Shown here: piece after piece, positions 1-7,401 of the stretch
How positions within the stretch are numbered: the stretch's first letter is position 1
Layout of the letters: each line of letters starts with the position of its first letter
Source of the DNA: Paenibacillus phocaeensis
GTDB taxonomy: Bacteria; Bacillota; Bacilli; Paenibacillales; Paenibacillaceae
Direction of reading: 5' to 3'
Assembly: GCF_900021165.1 (NCBI RefSeq)
Contig: NZ_FCOQ01000006.1
Span: 1 to 40,141, forward strand
Length of the DNA stretch: 40,141 nt
Program-made: the position numbers and the translations under genes
The notes under the pieces: generated by a model
What the model saw: the letters and a program-made list of their open reading frames with translations, nothing else
Databases searched by the model: none
Told to the model about the DNA's origin: nothing

Positions 1-391
1 CCAGCGCGTCCGCGACCCGCCGCTCCAGCTCGGCGGCGGGCACGCGCAGGTTCTCCGGGCCGAAGGCGACTTCGTCTTCGACCCGGCCCTGCACAAGCTG
101 CGCGTCGGGGTCCTGGAACACGACCCCGACGCGCCGGGCCACCTCGCCGATCTCCGCTTCCGCGGGATCGACGCCGTCCACGCACACTCGGCCCGTACGG
201 CTTCCTCCCCCGGCGCGGGGGAGATACCCGCTGATCAGCTGCGCCAGGGCCGATTTGCCGCTGCCGCTCGCCCCGACGAGCGCCACCCACTCCCCGCGTT
301 CCACGGTGAGCGTGACGTCCTGCACCGCCGGGACCCCGCCGGGCTCAAAGGCGTAGCTGACGCCCAGCATCTCCAAAGCTGGCCGCGCCAT
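1..391 (-). CDS. ECF/ABC transporter ATP-binding protein (N-terminal part, runs off the window)
   Basis: Only the first 130 codons are in the window; the gene continues past position 1. The start is ATG at 391-389, one base after the stop of the S-component gene, so the two are translationally coupled. Visible motifs are a Walker A (GASGSGKS, about residues 40-47) and a Q-loop region reading FQDPDAQLVQG followed by VEDEVAFGPENL, a pattern typical of ECF-type ATPases (EcfA, YkoD, CbiO). Known for the family: the ATPase sits on the cytoplasmic face and drives vitamin uptake with an EcfT and an S component. YkoD proteins carry two fused ATPase domains; whether this one does cannot be seen here. 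The substrate should be that of the neighbouring S component. Confidence 0.9.
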   Translation of the reverse strand, partial: MARPALEMLGVSYAFEPGGVPAVQDVTLTVERGEWVALVGASGSGKSALAQLISGYLPRAGGGSRTGRVCVDGVDPAEAEIGEVARRVGVVFQDPDAQLVQGRVEDEVAFGPENLRVPAAELERRVADAL

Positions 392-392
392 G

Positions 393-989
393 TTACGCTT
401 CCATCCGGCGCCCGGCCGCAAAGCGGCGAAGGAGCCCGCTGCCGGCCAGGGCATCGCCGAGCAGCTTGACCAACAGGCCGCACAGGATCATCCCGCTCAG
501 CACCCGGACGACCAATGCGAGGAGCAGGACGTCCGTCCCCCATTTCGTATACCCGAACATCTCGGCGGCGAAGAAGAACCACAACGGCACCATCGCGCCC
601 CCGGTAACCGTCAGCATCAGCCAACTCCATTTTTGATAGCGCACAAGGGCAAACGCCACCTCAACAATGACCAGATAACAGGCCGCAGCCACGAAGCAGG
701 ACAAGATCCCGTACGCCGATCCCATAAAGGCTTGGACCACCGCACCGATACCGTAAGTAATCAGAGCCGTTCCCGGTTTGCGGATAATATAATACGCCAG
801 CAATCCGTAGATCATATACAACCCGGTGATCGTGGAGGTGAGGATAGGTCCCCCCAACCCGTTCAGCGCCTGATTTAATGGCGACAGGAAAACCGTCAGC
901 ACGGCATTCGCCGCCGCCAGCATCGCCATCAGCACGATATCCAGCGTAGTAAAGCGTTGAAACGCCTTGGCGGAACTTGCTTCTTTCAC
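393..989 (-). CDS. ECF transporter substrate-binding (S) component, YkoE family
   Basis: An integral membrane protein of about 198 residues with five or six hydrophobic segments. Features recalled from YkoE proteins are visible: AYYIIRKPGTAL in the middle and RVLSGMILCGLLVKLLGDAL near the C-terminus. YkoE is the predicted S component of a hydroxymethylpyrimidine/thiamine ECF transporter in Bacillus. I chose GTG at 989-987 because GAGAGGGTGG lies five bases before it; the reading frame stays open back to a TTG at 1016 that has no ribosome binding site. The ATPase gene follows after one base. The promoter carries a BirA-type biotin operator and no TPP riboswitch, so biotin or a precursor is a better substrate guess than thiamine. 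Family call is solid; substrate is inference. Confidence 0.85.
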   Translation of the reverse strand: MKEASSAKAFQRFTTLDIVLMAMLAAANAVLTVFLSPLNQALNGLGGPILTSTITGLYMIYGLLAYYIIRKPGTALITYGIGAVVQAFMGSAYGILSCFVAAACYLVIVEVAFALVRYQKWSWLMLTVTGGAMVPLWFFFAAEMFGYTKWGTDVLLLALVVRVLSGMILCGLLVKLLGDALAGSGLLRRFAAGRRMEA

Positions 990-1020
990 TTGAACCACCC
1001 TCTCATCCGTTTTCAACTTA

Positions 1021-1055
1021 ATTGTTAACCATAACTGTTAATTTAGGTTAACAAT
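1021..1055. promoter_or_regulatory. BirA (biotin repressor) operator
   Basis: A perfect 10-bp inverted repeat, ATTGTTAACC (1021-1030) and GGTTAACAAT (1046-1055), with a 15-bp spacer. The known BirA operator is TTGTAAACC-N14/15-GGTTTACAA in enterobacteria, and Bacillus sites use the TTGTTAAC half-site, so both arms and spacing match. It overlaps the -10 box and start region of the S-component promoter, the position expected for repression. Seen directly: the palindrome and overlap. Inferred: BirA is the binder. Confidence 0.8.
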
Positions 1056-1068
1056 AAGGCGGCGTCAA
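1040..1068 (-). promoter_or_regulatory. SigA-type promoter of the ECF S-component operon
   Basis: On the minus strand TTGACG (1068-1063) is followed after 17 bases by TAAATT (1045-1040). The -10 hexamer lies inside the spacer of the BirA-type palindrome, so bound repressor would cover the promoter. Confidence 0.7.
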
Positions 1069-1167
1069 GTCCTTTTTTCCGAAGTCTCGCCATCTGCACC
1101 CGTTTGAACCGGCTCTTGAAGCGCATGGTTATCGGATTGTTCCGGCCTTCGGGTCATTTTTTTCGCA

Positions 1168-1917
1168 TTACAACATCCACAGGCCTGCCGTCCCCACCAA
1201 ACTTAACGCGATCGTCCACACGCCAACCGCTGTTAGTGGCACGTCCCGCAAAAACGTACGCTCCCGGTACGCGCCAAATCCTTTGGCGTCCATGGCCCCG
1301 GCGGTTTGTTCCACCCGACGGATCGCACCGGTAAATACGGTAACCAGTTGCCCCCGCCATTGTTCCAACCGTTCGGTCAATCCCCGCGGCCGGCGCCCCA
1401 TCCGGAGCTTGCGAGCGGCTGCCTCCTGTCTTGCTTCTTCCGCCAGCAACGGCAGAAACGTCAGCGCCATCGAGATGCCAAACACAAACCGATACGGCAG
1501 CTTCAGCCGGGTCGTCATCATTATGACGAAGTCCTTGGGATCGGTTGACTCGATATAAGTCAGCGAGGATAAGAACAAGCTGACCATCCGCAAGGTTACC
1601 ACCGCGGCATCGCTAAACGCAGCAGCCGAAACCGGCAGCAATTCCCCGAATCCACCTTCGCGCATTTGCACGGCCAACGCGGTCACGACGAATAACGGCA
1701 GGCCAAAGCCTACAATCCAGGCGATGCGCCGCAGCAACCGCCGCCAGCTCATCCCGGCCCCAAGCCGGGCTGCCGCGATCAGCGCCAGCAGCAGAACGGC
1801 CTGCTGGCGCGGGTCTTCCCAGTGCATGGCGAGCACGGCCAGACAAACTAACGCAACCCATTTGCTAAGCGGATCAAGACGGTGCAACGCCCCGAGGTTC
1901 TTTTTCGTAAGCCCCAT
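1168..1917 (-). CDS. ECF transporter transmembrane component EcfT
   Basis: About 249 residues with several membrane helices and a basic cytoplasmic C-terminal half. The late segment AMDAKGFGAYRERT corresponds to the second 'ARG'-type coupling motif of EcfT proteins; the usual Arg is Lys here. EcfT links the ATPases to the S component. The ATG at 1917 is chosen because GGGAGGA at the end of the acetyltransferase gene sits ahead of it; an in-frame ATG at 1938 would overlap that gene and has no clear ribosome binding site. The gene lies upstream of the BirA-controlled promoter, so it is not in the same primary transcript as the S component and ATPase unless read-through occurs. It may serve that transporter or another ECF module. 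Confidence 0.85.
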   Translation of the reverse strand: MGLTKKNLGALHRLDPLSKWVALVCLAVLAMHWEDPRQQAVLLLALIAAARLGAGMSWRRLLRRIAWIVGFGLPLFVVTALAVQMREGGFGELLPVSAAAFSDAAVVTLRMVSLFLSSLTYIESTDPKDFVIMMTTRLKLPYRFVFGISMALTFLPLLAEEARQEAAARKLRMGRRPRGLTERLEQWRGQLVTVFTGAIRRVEQTAGAMDAKGFGAYRERTFLRDVPLTAVGVWTIALSLVGTAGLWML

Positions 1918-1924
1918 CGTTAAG

Positions 1925-2491
1925 TTATCCTCCCGCATAATGTTCTTTCTTCAGCAAAGAATACATCAGCAAATCGACGAACCCGCTCGCCGTGCGTTGA
2001 TACTGACGCAGCAGTCCTTCCTCCGCGAACCCAAACGCCTTCAGCAGCTTGCGAGAGGCGTCGTTGCGCGGATCCACCAGCGCTTCAATCCGGTTTAACC
2101 CCATCGTTTCATACCCGTAGGCGAGCAGCATCCGCAGCGCTTCCGACATATATCCGTGCCCCCAGTACTCCCGGCCCAGGTCATAGCCGATTTCACCGCG
2201 ATAAGCCCCCGCGAGTTCCCAGACGTTAAACCCGCAGCTGCCGATCAGCGTCTTCTCCTCTTTGAGTTCGATGCCAAAACGGAGCGCGTCTTCGCTCTCG
2301 GATAAACCGTTAAGCAGGTTAATCATTTCCCAGGCTTCCTCCACGGAAGCAAACGGCGGAACATTCATATACTTCGTGACTACAGGATCGCTCCAATAAC
2401 GAAACATGACCTCCGCATCGCTTCTCCCCATCCGCCGCAAACGCAGCCTTTCGCTTTCCAGCACGGGGATGTCCCCGCCGCATTTATACAC
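1925..2491 (-). CDS. GNAT N-acetyltransferase, RimJ/RimL type
   Basis: A cytoplasmic acetyl-CoA-dependent acetyltransferase. It opens with LESERLRLRRM, the usual start of the RimJ/RimL (Acetyltransf_3) family, and carries the acetyl-CoA loop in the region GREYWGHGYMSEALRMLL and the late motif NDASRKLLKAFGFAEEG. The start is uncertain. The frame is open to a GTG at 2572, but AAAGG abuts that codon directly and the extra 27 residues look unlike the family. GTG at 2491 has AAGGGGG about ten bases upstream and gives 188 residues, the normal size. Seven bases separate its stop from the EcfT ATG, so the two are likely co-transcribed. Substrate cannot be told. Confidence 0.85.
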   Translation of the reverse strand: MYKCGGDIPVLESERLRLRRMGRSDAEVMFRYWSDPVVTKYMNVPPFASVEEAWEMINLLNGLSESEDALRFGIELKEEKTLIGSCGFNVWELAGAYRGEIGYDLGREYWGHGYMSEALRMLLAYGYETMGLNRIEALVDPRNDASRKLLKAFGFAEEGLLRQYQRTASGFVDLLMYSLLKKEHYAGG

Positions 2492-2719
2492 GATTGCCCA
2501 GCCCCCTTGCTGTTTCCGTTCTAACCTTGCCGATTGTGACCCCGAGTGAACTTCTCCCGACTGAACCGACACCCTTTAATAGCTAATCATATCGGATCAA
2601 GCTCGTCAAAGGGGGGCGGCAAATTTTCCGTACAGGCGATTTTCCTTCCAACTTTTCGGTGATACTATTATAGACATAGAGAGCTTTACGGATAGGCTCG
2701 CAAGGAGGAACCTGCGCAC

Positions 2720-3673
2720 ATGGTATTCACGATCGTCATTCTGGTTGTACTGCTGGTCGTGCTGGTATTCGTAAGCGGCTTGCCGCGTTTTGCGGTGCGC
2801 CAAATCACCCAGATGCGTCTGCAGCCGGAGGAGAGCATTTACGAATATTTGGAACGAACCGGGGTATACACCCGCGAACAATTCGAGCAGTTGCCTAAAC
2901 GACCTGTACAAGTGATGTCCCGCGACGGGCTGAAGCTGGGCGGATTTGTGCTGGAGCTGTTTCCCGAAAGCCACCGCTGGATCATCATCGTGCACGGCTA
3001 TACGGTTTCGCTGCATGCCTCCACGCAATATATCGACATGTTCCAGAAAGCGGGATTTAATATTCTGCTGGTGGACCAGCGTCGGCACGGAGGCAGTGAA
3101 GGCAGCTACACCACTTATGGTTATCAGGAGAAATACGATGTCCAAACATGGGTGCACTGGATATTGGAGAATTACGGGGAGAGCAGCGTGATCGGCCTGC
3201 ATGGCCAATCCCTGGGGGGTGGAACGGTTCTGGAGTATCTCTCCATCGCTCATCCGAATGTGAAGTTCGTCATCGCTGACTGCCCTTATTCGGACTTAAC
3301 CGAGCTTATGCGGCATCAGATTTCCAAGCTGAACAAGCTGCCGGCCAAGCCGCTCCTGCCGCTGGTCAACAAGCTGCTGCAGCGTAAGGCCGGCTTTCGT
3401 CTGGACCAGGTCAGCCCGATGAAAGCCGTCGAAAACAGCACCTTGCCGGTCTTGTTCATCCATGGCACGGAAGACAATTACGTCCCGACTTATATGAGCC
3501 GGGAGATGTACCGTCACAAGCCCGAGCCCAAGGAGCTGCTGCTTGTGGAGGGCGCCGTCCATGCCAATGCTTACGGCATAAATCCGAAGCGGTATGCCGA
3601 GGAGGTTCAGTCCTTCATCGAGAAGGCGTTAGGCCAGGAAGAACCGGCCGCCGCTTATTTGCCGAGCATCTGA
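2720..3673 (+). CDS. Membrane-anchored alpha/beta hydrolase
   Basis: 317 residues. Residues 3-19 form one hydrophobic N-terminal helix (signal anchor), so the catalytic domain probably faces outward. The fold markers are in order: oxyanion HGY (92-94), nucleophile elbow GQSLGG with Ser164, acidic residue Asp252 in HGTEDNYVP, and His281 in GAVHANAY. This matches the YqkD-like branch of serine hydrolases found in Bacillus; substrate unknown. The ATG is preceded by AAGGAGG about eleven bases upstream. The gene ends convergently with the Spo0E-like gene and the two overlap by 19 bp. Confidence 0.9.
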   Translation: MVFTIVILVVLLVVLVFVSGLPRFAVRQITQMRLQPEESIYEYLERTGVYTREQFEQLPKRPVQVMSRDGLKLGGFVLELFPESHRWIIIVHGYTVSLHASTQYIDMFQKAGFNILLVDQRRHGGSEGSYTTYGYQEKYDVQTWVHWILENYGESSVIGLHGQSLGGGTVLEYLSIAHPNVKFVIADCPYSDLTELMRHQISKLNKLPAKPLLPLVNKLLQRKAGFRLDQVSPMKAVENSTLPVLFIHGTEDNYVPTYMSREMYRHKPEPKELLLVEGAVHANAYGINPKRYAEEVQSFIEKALGQEEPAAAYLPSI

Positions 3674-3855
3674 CTTTGGGCCATAACGATATACTGATCG
3701 AGGCGCTGGCTTAATTCCAGAATGGTGCCGCTGCTGAAGTTATCTTGGGTAGCGGCATTCATTAACTCCAGACGCAGGTGCTCGATGGTTGCCTTCAGAT
3801 CGCTGCTGATTTTGTTATTGGTACGGCTTGCGCCTCGTAGTGTTTGGGGTACCAT
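3655..3855 (-). CDS. Spo0E-family aspartyl-phosphate phosphatase-like protein
   Basis: A 66-residue protein whose C-terminal part contains SQRLDQYIVMAQ, the SQxLDxxI signature of Spo0E-type phosphatases. These act on Spo0A-phosphate and delay sporulation in Bacillus. The ATG at 3855 is chosen because AAGGTGA sits six bases upstream; an in-frame GTG at 3864 is actually part of that ribosome binding site. The N-terminal 25 residues are unusual for the family, which normally begins close to the first helix. The stop lies inside the 3' end of the hydrolase gene on the other strand. Family assignment rests on the short motif and length. Confidence 0.75.
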   Translation of the reverse strand: MVPQTLRGASRTNNKISSDLKATIEHLRLELMNAATQDNFSSGTILELSQRLDQYIVMAQSQMLGK

Positions 3856-4083
3856 AAAAATCACCTTTTCATTAATCTTGTCCCTATTTTACCTCATGAT
3901 GCCAAAAAACATATTTTGCAAATTTGATAAAAAATAGCACTCCATGTCGGACTTTGTAAGAAAAGAACAACTGCCTTTTGCGCATTATGCTATTCCTCGA
4001 CAAAACTCTACCTTATAATAGATATATCGCTGCGCCGGCGCGGCGGTCTTGCCCGGCCCGCAGCTACAAGGAGGGAATCACAC

Positions 4084-4575
4084 ATGTTTCATGCCAACGA
4101 GTACAGCGGCTCCCGCGAAGAACGGCAGAATGCCGTCTTGTCGCAGCTTCAGGCGCTAATTTTCGAGGAAAGCAACCCGGTCGCCAATTTAGCCAATGCT
4201 GCCGCATTGTTGAACTTTTTCTTAGATGATATCAATTGGGTTGGCTTTTATTTATTTGACGGTCAAGAGCTGGTGCTCGGCCCGTTTCAGGGGCTTCCGG
4301 CCTGCATTCGGATCCCGCTCGGCAAAGGCGTATGCGGCACCAGCGCGGAACGCCGCGAGACGATGCGAATCGAAGACGTTCACGCTTTTCCAGGGCACAT
4401 CGCCTGCGACGCCGCTTCCAACAGCGAGATCGTCGTTCCGCTCGTCAAGGAGGGGCAGCTGCTCGGCGTACTGGACATCGACAGCCCGCTCAAAGGGCGT
4501 TTTGACGCCGAAGACCAAGCGTTTCTGGAGAAGTTTGTGGCGACGCTGGTCAAGCAATTGCCGGTTCCCGCCTAA
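4084..4575 (+). CDS. msrC: Free methionine-(R)-sulfoxide reductase, GAF-domain type (fRMsr/MsrC)
   Basis: 163 residues forming one GAF domain, the full length of the family. It reduces free L-methionine-(R)-sulfoxide in the cytoplasm with thioredoxin. Cys74, Cys84 and Cys108 are present with spacings of 10 and 24, identical to Cys84, Cys94 and Cys118 of the E. coli enzyme; they lie in ACIRIPLGKGVCGTSA and HIACDAASNSEIVVPL. The ATG follows CAAGGAGGG at good spacing. The gene is monocistronic, with a strong terminator 45 bases after its stop. A -10-like TATAAT lies at about 4015, without a convincing -35. Confidence 0.93.
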   Translation: MFHANEYSGSREERQNAVLSQLQALIFEESNPVANLANAAALLNFFLDDINWVGFYLFDGQELVLGPFQGLPACIRIPLGKGVCGTSAERRETMRIEDVHAFPGHIACDAASNSEIVVPLVKEGQLLGVLDIDSPLKGRFDAEDQAFLEKFVATLVKQLPVPA

Positions 4576-4620
4576 CGAATGGAGGGTTGAGTCGAATGAG
4601 GCTCGTTTCAGCGAACTCCA

Positions 4621-4660
4621 AAGCCTCTGTGCGTTTAACGCACAGGGGCTTCAATTTTGT
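4621..4660 (+). terminator. Intrinsic terminator of the fRMsr gene
   Basis: Stem AAGCCTCTGTGCG / CGCACAGGGGCTT with a five-base loop, followed by CAATTTTGTT. Confidence 0.85.
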
Positions 4661-4667
4661 TCGGAGA

Positions 4668-4784
4668 GCTTGGGGCTGAGCTTGAGGCTGAACTTGAGCT
4701 GAGCTTGGGGCTGAACTTGGGGCTGAACTTGAGCTGAGCTTGGGGCTGAACTTGGGGCTGAGCCAGGTGCTGAGCTCGGGGCTC
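4668..4784. repeat. Minisatellite of CTTGGGGCTGAA-like units
   Basis: Degenerate 11-12-bp units (CTTGGGGCTGAA, CTTGAGCTGAG) repeat about ten times. A higher-order unit of 35 bp occurs twice, starting at 4688 and 4723. The block lies between the fRMsr terminator and a second repeat array and is non-coding as far as I can see; the reading frame across it on the minus strand is low-complexity Ser/Ala/Pro/Gln with no ribosome binding site. Confidence 0.8.
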
Positions 4785-4842
4785 CCCCTTGCAACCTCCC
4801 GTTTCTAGTTGTGCAGTTGCCCCCCCACCTTTGATACGGATT

Positions 4843-5024
4843 TATATACGATTTTTCAAGTATATTGTGATGCCTCTGCCCTGTTTGTCCTCGCTTTATA
4901 TGATTTTTCATATAAAATCCTGCAGTCAACCCTTCCCGCTGCCCGTTTTATATGATTTTTCGAGTATAATCTCGGTTTGGGCGCAATCTTGCCCAATTAT
5001 GCACGAATTTTCGTATACAATCCG
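4843..5024. repeat. Four helically phased palindromes, period about 52 bp
   Basis: Four related AT-rich palindromes with core TATAYGA-TTTT-TCRNNTATA. Their GAWTTTTC cores begin at 4850, 4902, 4954 and 5005, so spacings are 52, 52 and 51 bp. The second copy (4895-4916) is a perfect 9-bp palindrome around TTTT; the others are imperfect. The GC-rich sequence between copies is much less conserved. Nothing else occupies this gap between the convergent fRMsr and mutS2 genes. Function unknown. Confidence 0.75.
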
Positions 5025-5059
5025 GGGTTAAGCGGGATTTCCTGCCCCCTGTGGGCGGC

Positions 5060-5097
5060 AAAAAAAACGCAAGCCTCGGGCATCCCCGAACCTTGCG
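5060..5097 (-). terminator. Intrinsic terminator of mutS2
   Basis: Minus-strand stem CGCAAGGTTCGGG / CCCGAGGCTTGCG followed by eight T. It starts 14 bases after the mutS2 stop, so no further coding sequence belongs to that gene. Confidence 0.9.
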
Positions 5098-5110
5098 CTC
5101 TCTTCTTCGT

Positions 5111-7255
5111 TTATTTTCGCGGGTTGGCCTTTCGTTCGCCGGATCCCGCTTCCTCTTCCCCCGGCTTCTTGATGATGACCAAACCCTCCACATGCCGCTT
5201 GCCCATCAGCTTGCGTTTCTTCCGGTTCTCCTTCGAATCAAAGACGATATCGAGATCGTAGTCCTCCGGATAGAGCGACTCGCTCTTCAAGTAAGGCTTC
5301 AAGCGCTTATGATTGATTTTGATTTTCTGCTTCTGGACCTGCACCATGACCATCCCCCAACGATCCGACGGTTCAACGACGATGCCGATCTTGCCGATGG
5401 AAGTCACGAGAACGGCGTCGCCAACCTCAAACCTGCGGGAAGGGGGAACCGCCCCCGCCATCGCGTCCCTGGTCGCGTCCCCGGTCGCTTCCCCAGCCCC
5501 TCCTGCCGCCGCTGCCCCGGCTTCGCCGGACGCCCCATCGACTTCCTCGCCGCCGCGGCCACTTTCCTCACGCTCTGTCTCCGCTGCTGCTCCGGCCCGC
5601 TTCCCCCCGCTGCCGCCGGGGGTTCTGCCGCTTCGAGCCGCTGCCATCGCCGGGGACGGGGACGGGGCCACCTTCGCCGGTACGATCTCGTCCCAGCGCA
5701 GCCCTCCGCCTCCGGAATCATCGGCGGATTGCTGGCGGCTGACGATGTGCTGCGAGCGTTCGATCACCCCGCCGGACATCCCCAGCTTGCGGGCGATTTC
5801 GATCGCATAGCTGCGGCCGGATTGCCCAATGGTCAACCGGTACAGCGGACGCAGCGTCTCGGCGTCGAATTCCATCCGCGCGTTCTCGAACCCTTCCGCT
5901 CGGGAGGCAAAGGTCTTGAGCTCGTTGAAATGGGTCGTGACCATTACGGTTGCCCCTTTACGGGCGAACTCCTCCAGAATTGCAATCGACAAGGCGATCC
6001 CTTCGCCCGGGTCAGTGCCCGCAGCCAGTTCGTCGATCAGCACCAGGGTGGCAGGACCCGCTTCCTTCAGGATCTGCACTAACGCTCCGATTTGGGCAGA
6101 GAACGTGCTGAGCGACTGCTCCAAATTCTGCCCGTCCCCGATCACCGCGCGGATCCCCTGGTACACGGCAAACCGGCTGTCTTGCGCCACCGGCACCAGC
6201 AAGCCGGATTGCACCATTAAGGACAGCAGGCCAAACGTTTTTAGGACCACTGTTTTCCCGCCGGTATTGGGTCCGGTGATGATCAGCGTCCGGTAATCCG
6301 CCCCGATCGCCATATCCAGAGGCACCATCGTTTGCAGCAATTTCGGATGTTTGGCCCCGCGAATCACCGTGTAGCCGGTGTCACTGAGCTGCACCGCAGT
6401 TCCGCCGATCGCAGCAGCGTACTTCGCTTTGGCAAAAATAAAGTCGTACGTTCCCGTAATCTCAATGTTCCGCATCAGGTCGGCCGCTTCCCGTTCGACC
6501 AAACCGGCGAGGTAACCCAGAATTTTGGCCTCCTCCCGTGCCTCTTCCCCTAGAAGCAGCTCCAGCTCCCCCTGCAAGGCTGCAACCTCCTGCGGTTCAA
6601 TGAACACGGTCTGCCCGCTGGTGGATTGGTCCAGCATCCGTCCGTTGACTTGCTTGTAGTAATCTTTTTTGACCGGAATGACGTATCTGCCGCCGCGTAC
6701 GCTGACAAGATTCTCCTGCAAAATGGAGGCGTGACGGGCCATGACCGACTGAAGGCGCTTCTGGATCCGCTCTTTGACGATGCCGATTTTCTTCCGCGTT
6801 TTCTCCAGCTCCCGGCTCGCTTCATCCGTGATTACTCCGAACCGGATGCAGCGGAGAATTTCCTGCTGCAGCGACGGCAAATCCTGCAGCTCGTTGGCAT
6901 AAACCCCGATTCGCCAGGCCAGCTCCCCTTTGGAAGTCATATATTTCTTGAGCTGCCCGCAGCTATGCAGAAACGTCTGCACGGCCATCAAATCCTGTTC
7001 GGTGAACAGATAACCGGTGCCCAGCAGGGAGACGACCAGCTCGATCCCTTCCAGGGAGGGCAGCGGTACGCTGGCCCCTTTCCCGTATAAGGCAAGCGCT
7101 TCGGCCGTTTCTGCAATCGCCCGTTCGATCGCCCGTTTCTCCGTCATCGGCGCAAGCTCTTCAATCCGCTGCCGGCCGGCATAAGATACCGCGTAACTCA
7201 ACAAATCCTGTTTGATGCTTTCATATTCCAACGTACTTCGCGAAAATGTAATCAA
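5111..7255 (-). CDS. mutS2: MutS2-family ATPase lacking the Smr nuclease domain
   Basis: 714 residues. The MutS2 order is seen: an N-terminal core (about 1-300), Walker A GPNTGGKT (328-335), the STFSAQ segment (383-388), Walker B LVLIDE (404-409) and the helical clamp. A Gly/Ala-rich, low-complexity stretch (about 528-604) follows, then a KOW/SH3-like segment (about 606-655). Typical MutS2 proteins are near 780 residues and end in an Smr domain starting at an LDLRG-like motif; here the chain ends soon after YDLDIVFDSKENRKK with a basic tail and no Smr domain. MutS2/RqcU of B. subtilis binds collided ribosomes and splits them by ATP hydrolysis; other homologues suppress recombination. The start is TTG at 7255 with GAGGAGGTT five bases upstream. 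It is probably a paralogue of canonical MutS2. A long attenuator-like leader precedes it. Confidence 0.85.
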   Translation of the reverse strand: MITFSRSTLEYESIKQDLLSYAVSYAGRQRIEELAPMTEKRAIERAIAETAEALALYGKGASVPLPSLEGIELVVSLLGTGYLFTEQDLMAVQTFLHSCGQLKKYMTSKGELAWRIGVYANELQDLPSLQQEILRCIRFGVITDEASRELEKTRKKIGIVKERIQKRLQSVMARHASILQENLVSVRGGRYVIPVKKDYYKQVNGRMLDQSTSGQTVFIEPQEVAALQGELELLLGEEAREEAKILGYLAGLVEREAADLMRNIEITGTYDFIFAKAKYAAAIGGTAVQLSDTGYTVIRGAKHPKLLQTMVPLDMAIGADYRTLIITGPNTGGKTVVLKTFGLLSLMVQSGLLVPVAQDSRFAVYQGIRAVIGDGQNLEQSLSTFSAQIGALVQILKEAGPATLVLIDELAAGTDPGEGIALSIAILEEFARKGATVMVTTHFNELKTFASRAEGFENARMEFDAETLRPLYRLTIGQSGRSYAIEIARKLGMSGGVIERSQHIVSRQQSADDSGGGGLRWDEIVPAKVAPSPSPAMAAARSGRTPGGSGGKRAGAAAETEREESGRGGEEVDGASGEAGAAAAGGAGEATGDATRDAMAGAVPPSRRFEVGDAVLVTSIGKIGIVVEPSDRWGMVMVQVQKQKIKINHKRLKPYLKSESLYPEDYDLDIVFDSKENRKKRKLMGKRHVEGLVIIKKPGEEEAGSGERKANPRK

Positions 7256-7302
7256 GCGATAACCTCCTCAAGGTATGGTTTGGGATTCCTTCTTTCCGGC
7301 AT

Positions 7303-7341
7303 AAAAAAAGGCAAAGGACCGCACGTATGCCATCCTTTGCC
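7303..7341 (-). terminator. Second intrinsic terminator in the mutS2 leader
   Basis: Minus-strand stem GGCAAAGGA / TCCTTTGCC with a 14-base loop, followed by TTTTTTT. It lies 48 bases before the mutS2 start codon and in the same orientation, so it would stop mutS2 transcription unless prevented. Confidence 0.8.
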
Positions 7342-7374
7342 TATACCTCTCCCGTTTCTGCCCCTGAGAAAATC

Positions 7375-7401
7375 AAAAAAACCGTGCTGAAAACAGCACG
7401 G
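7375..7401 (-). terminator. First intrinsic terminator in the mutS2 leader
   Basis: Minus-strand stem CCGTGCTG / CAGCACGG with a TTTT loop, followed by TTTTTTT. Together with the terminator at 7303-7341 it forms a double stop upstream of mutS2, the expected arrangement for an attenuator or for a short leader RNA. Confidence 0.85.

Noticed and set aside
1017..1167. TPP riboswitch upstream of the YkoE-type gene
   Set aside because: Looked for because YkoE genes often have one. The 150-bp gap has none of the conserved thi-box elements; it holds the BirA-type palindrome instead.
4843..5024. CRISPR array
   Set aside because: The period is about 52 bp, but only the palindromic cores are alike, repeats are not identical, and there are no cas genes.
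5051..6082. 343-residue plus-strand open frame
   Set aside because: Antisense to mutS2, whose ATPase motifs are clear. The frame is open because of GC-rich codon bias and has no ribosome binding site or domain.
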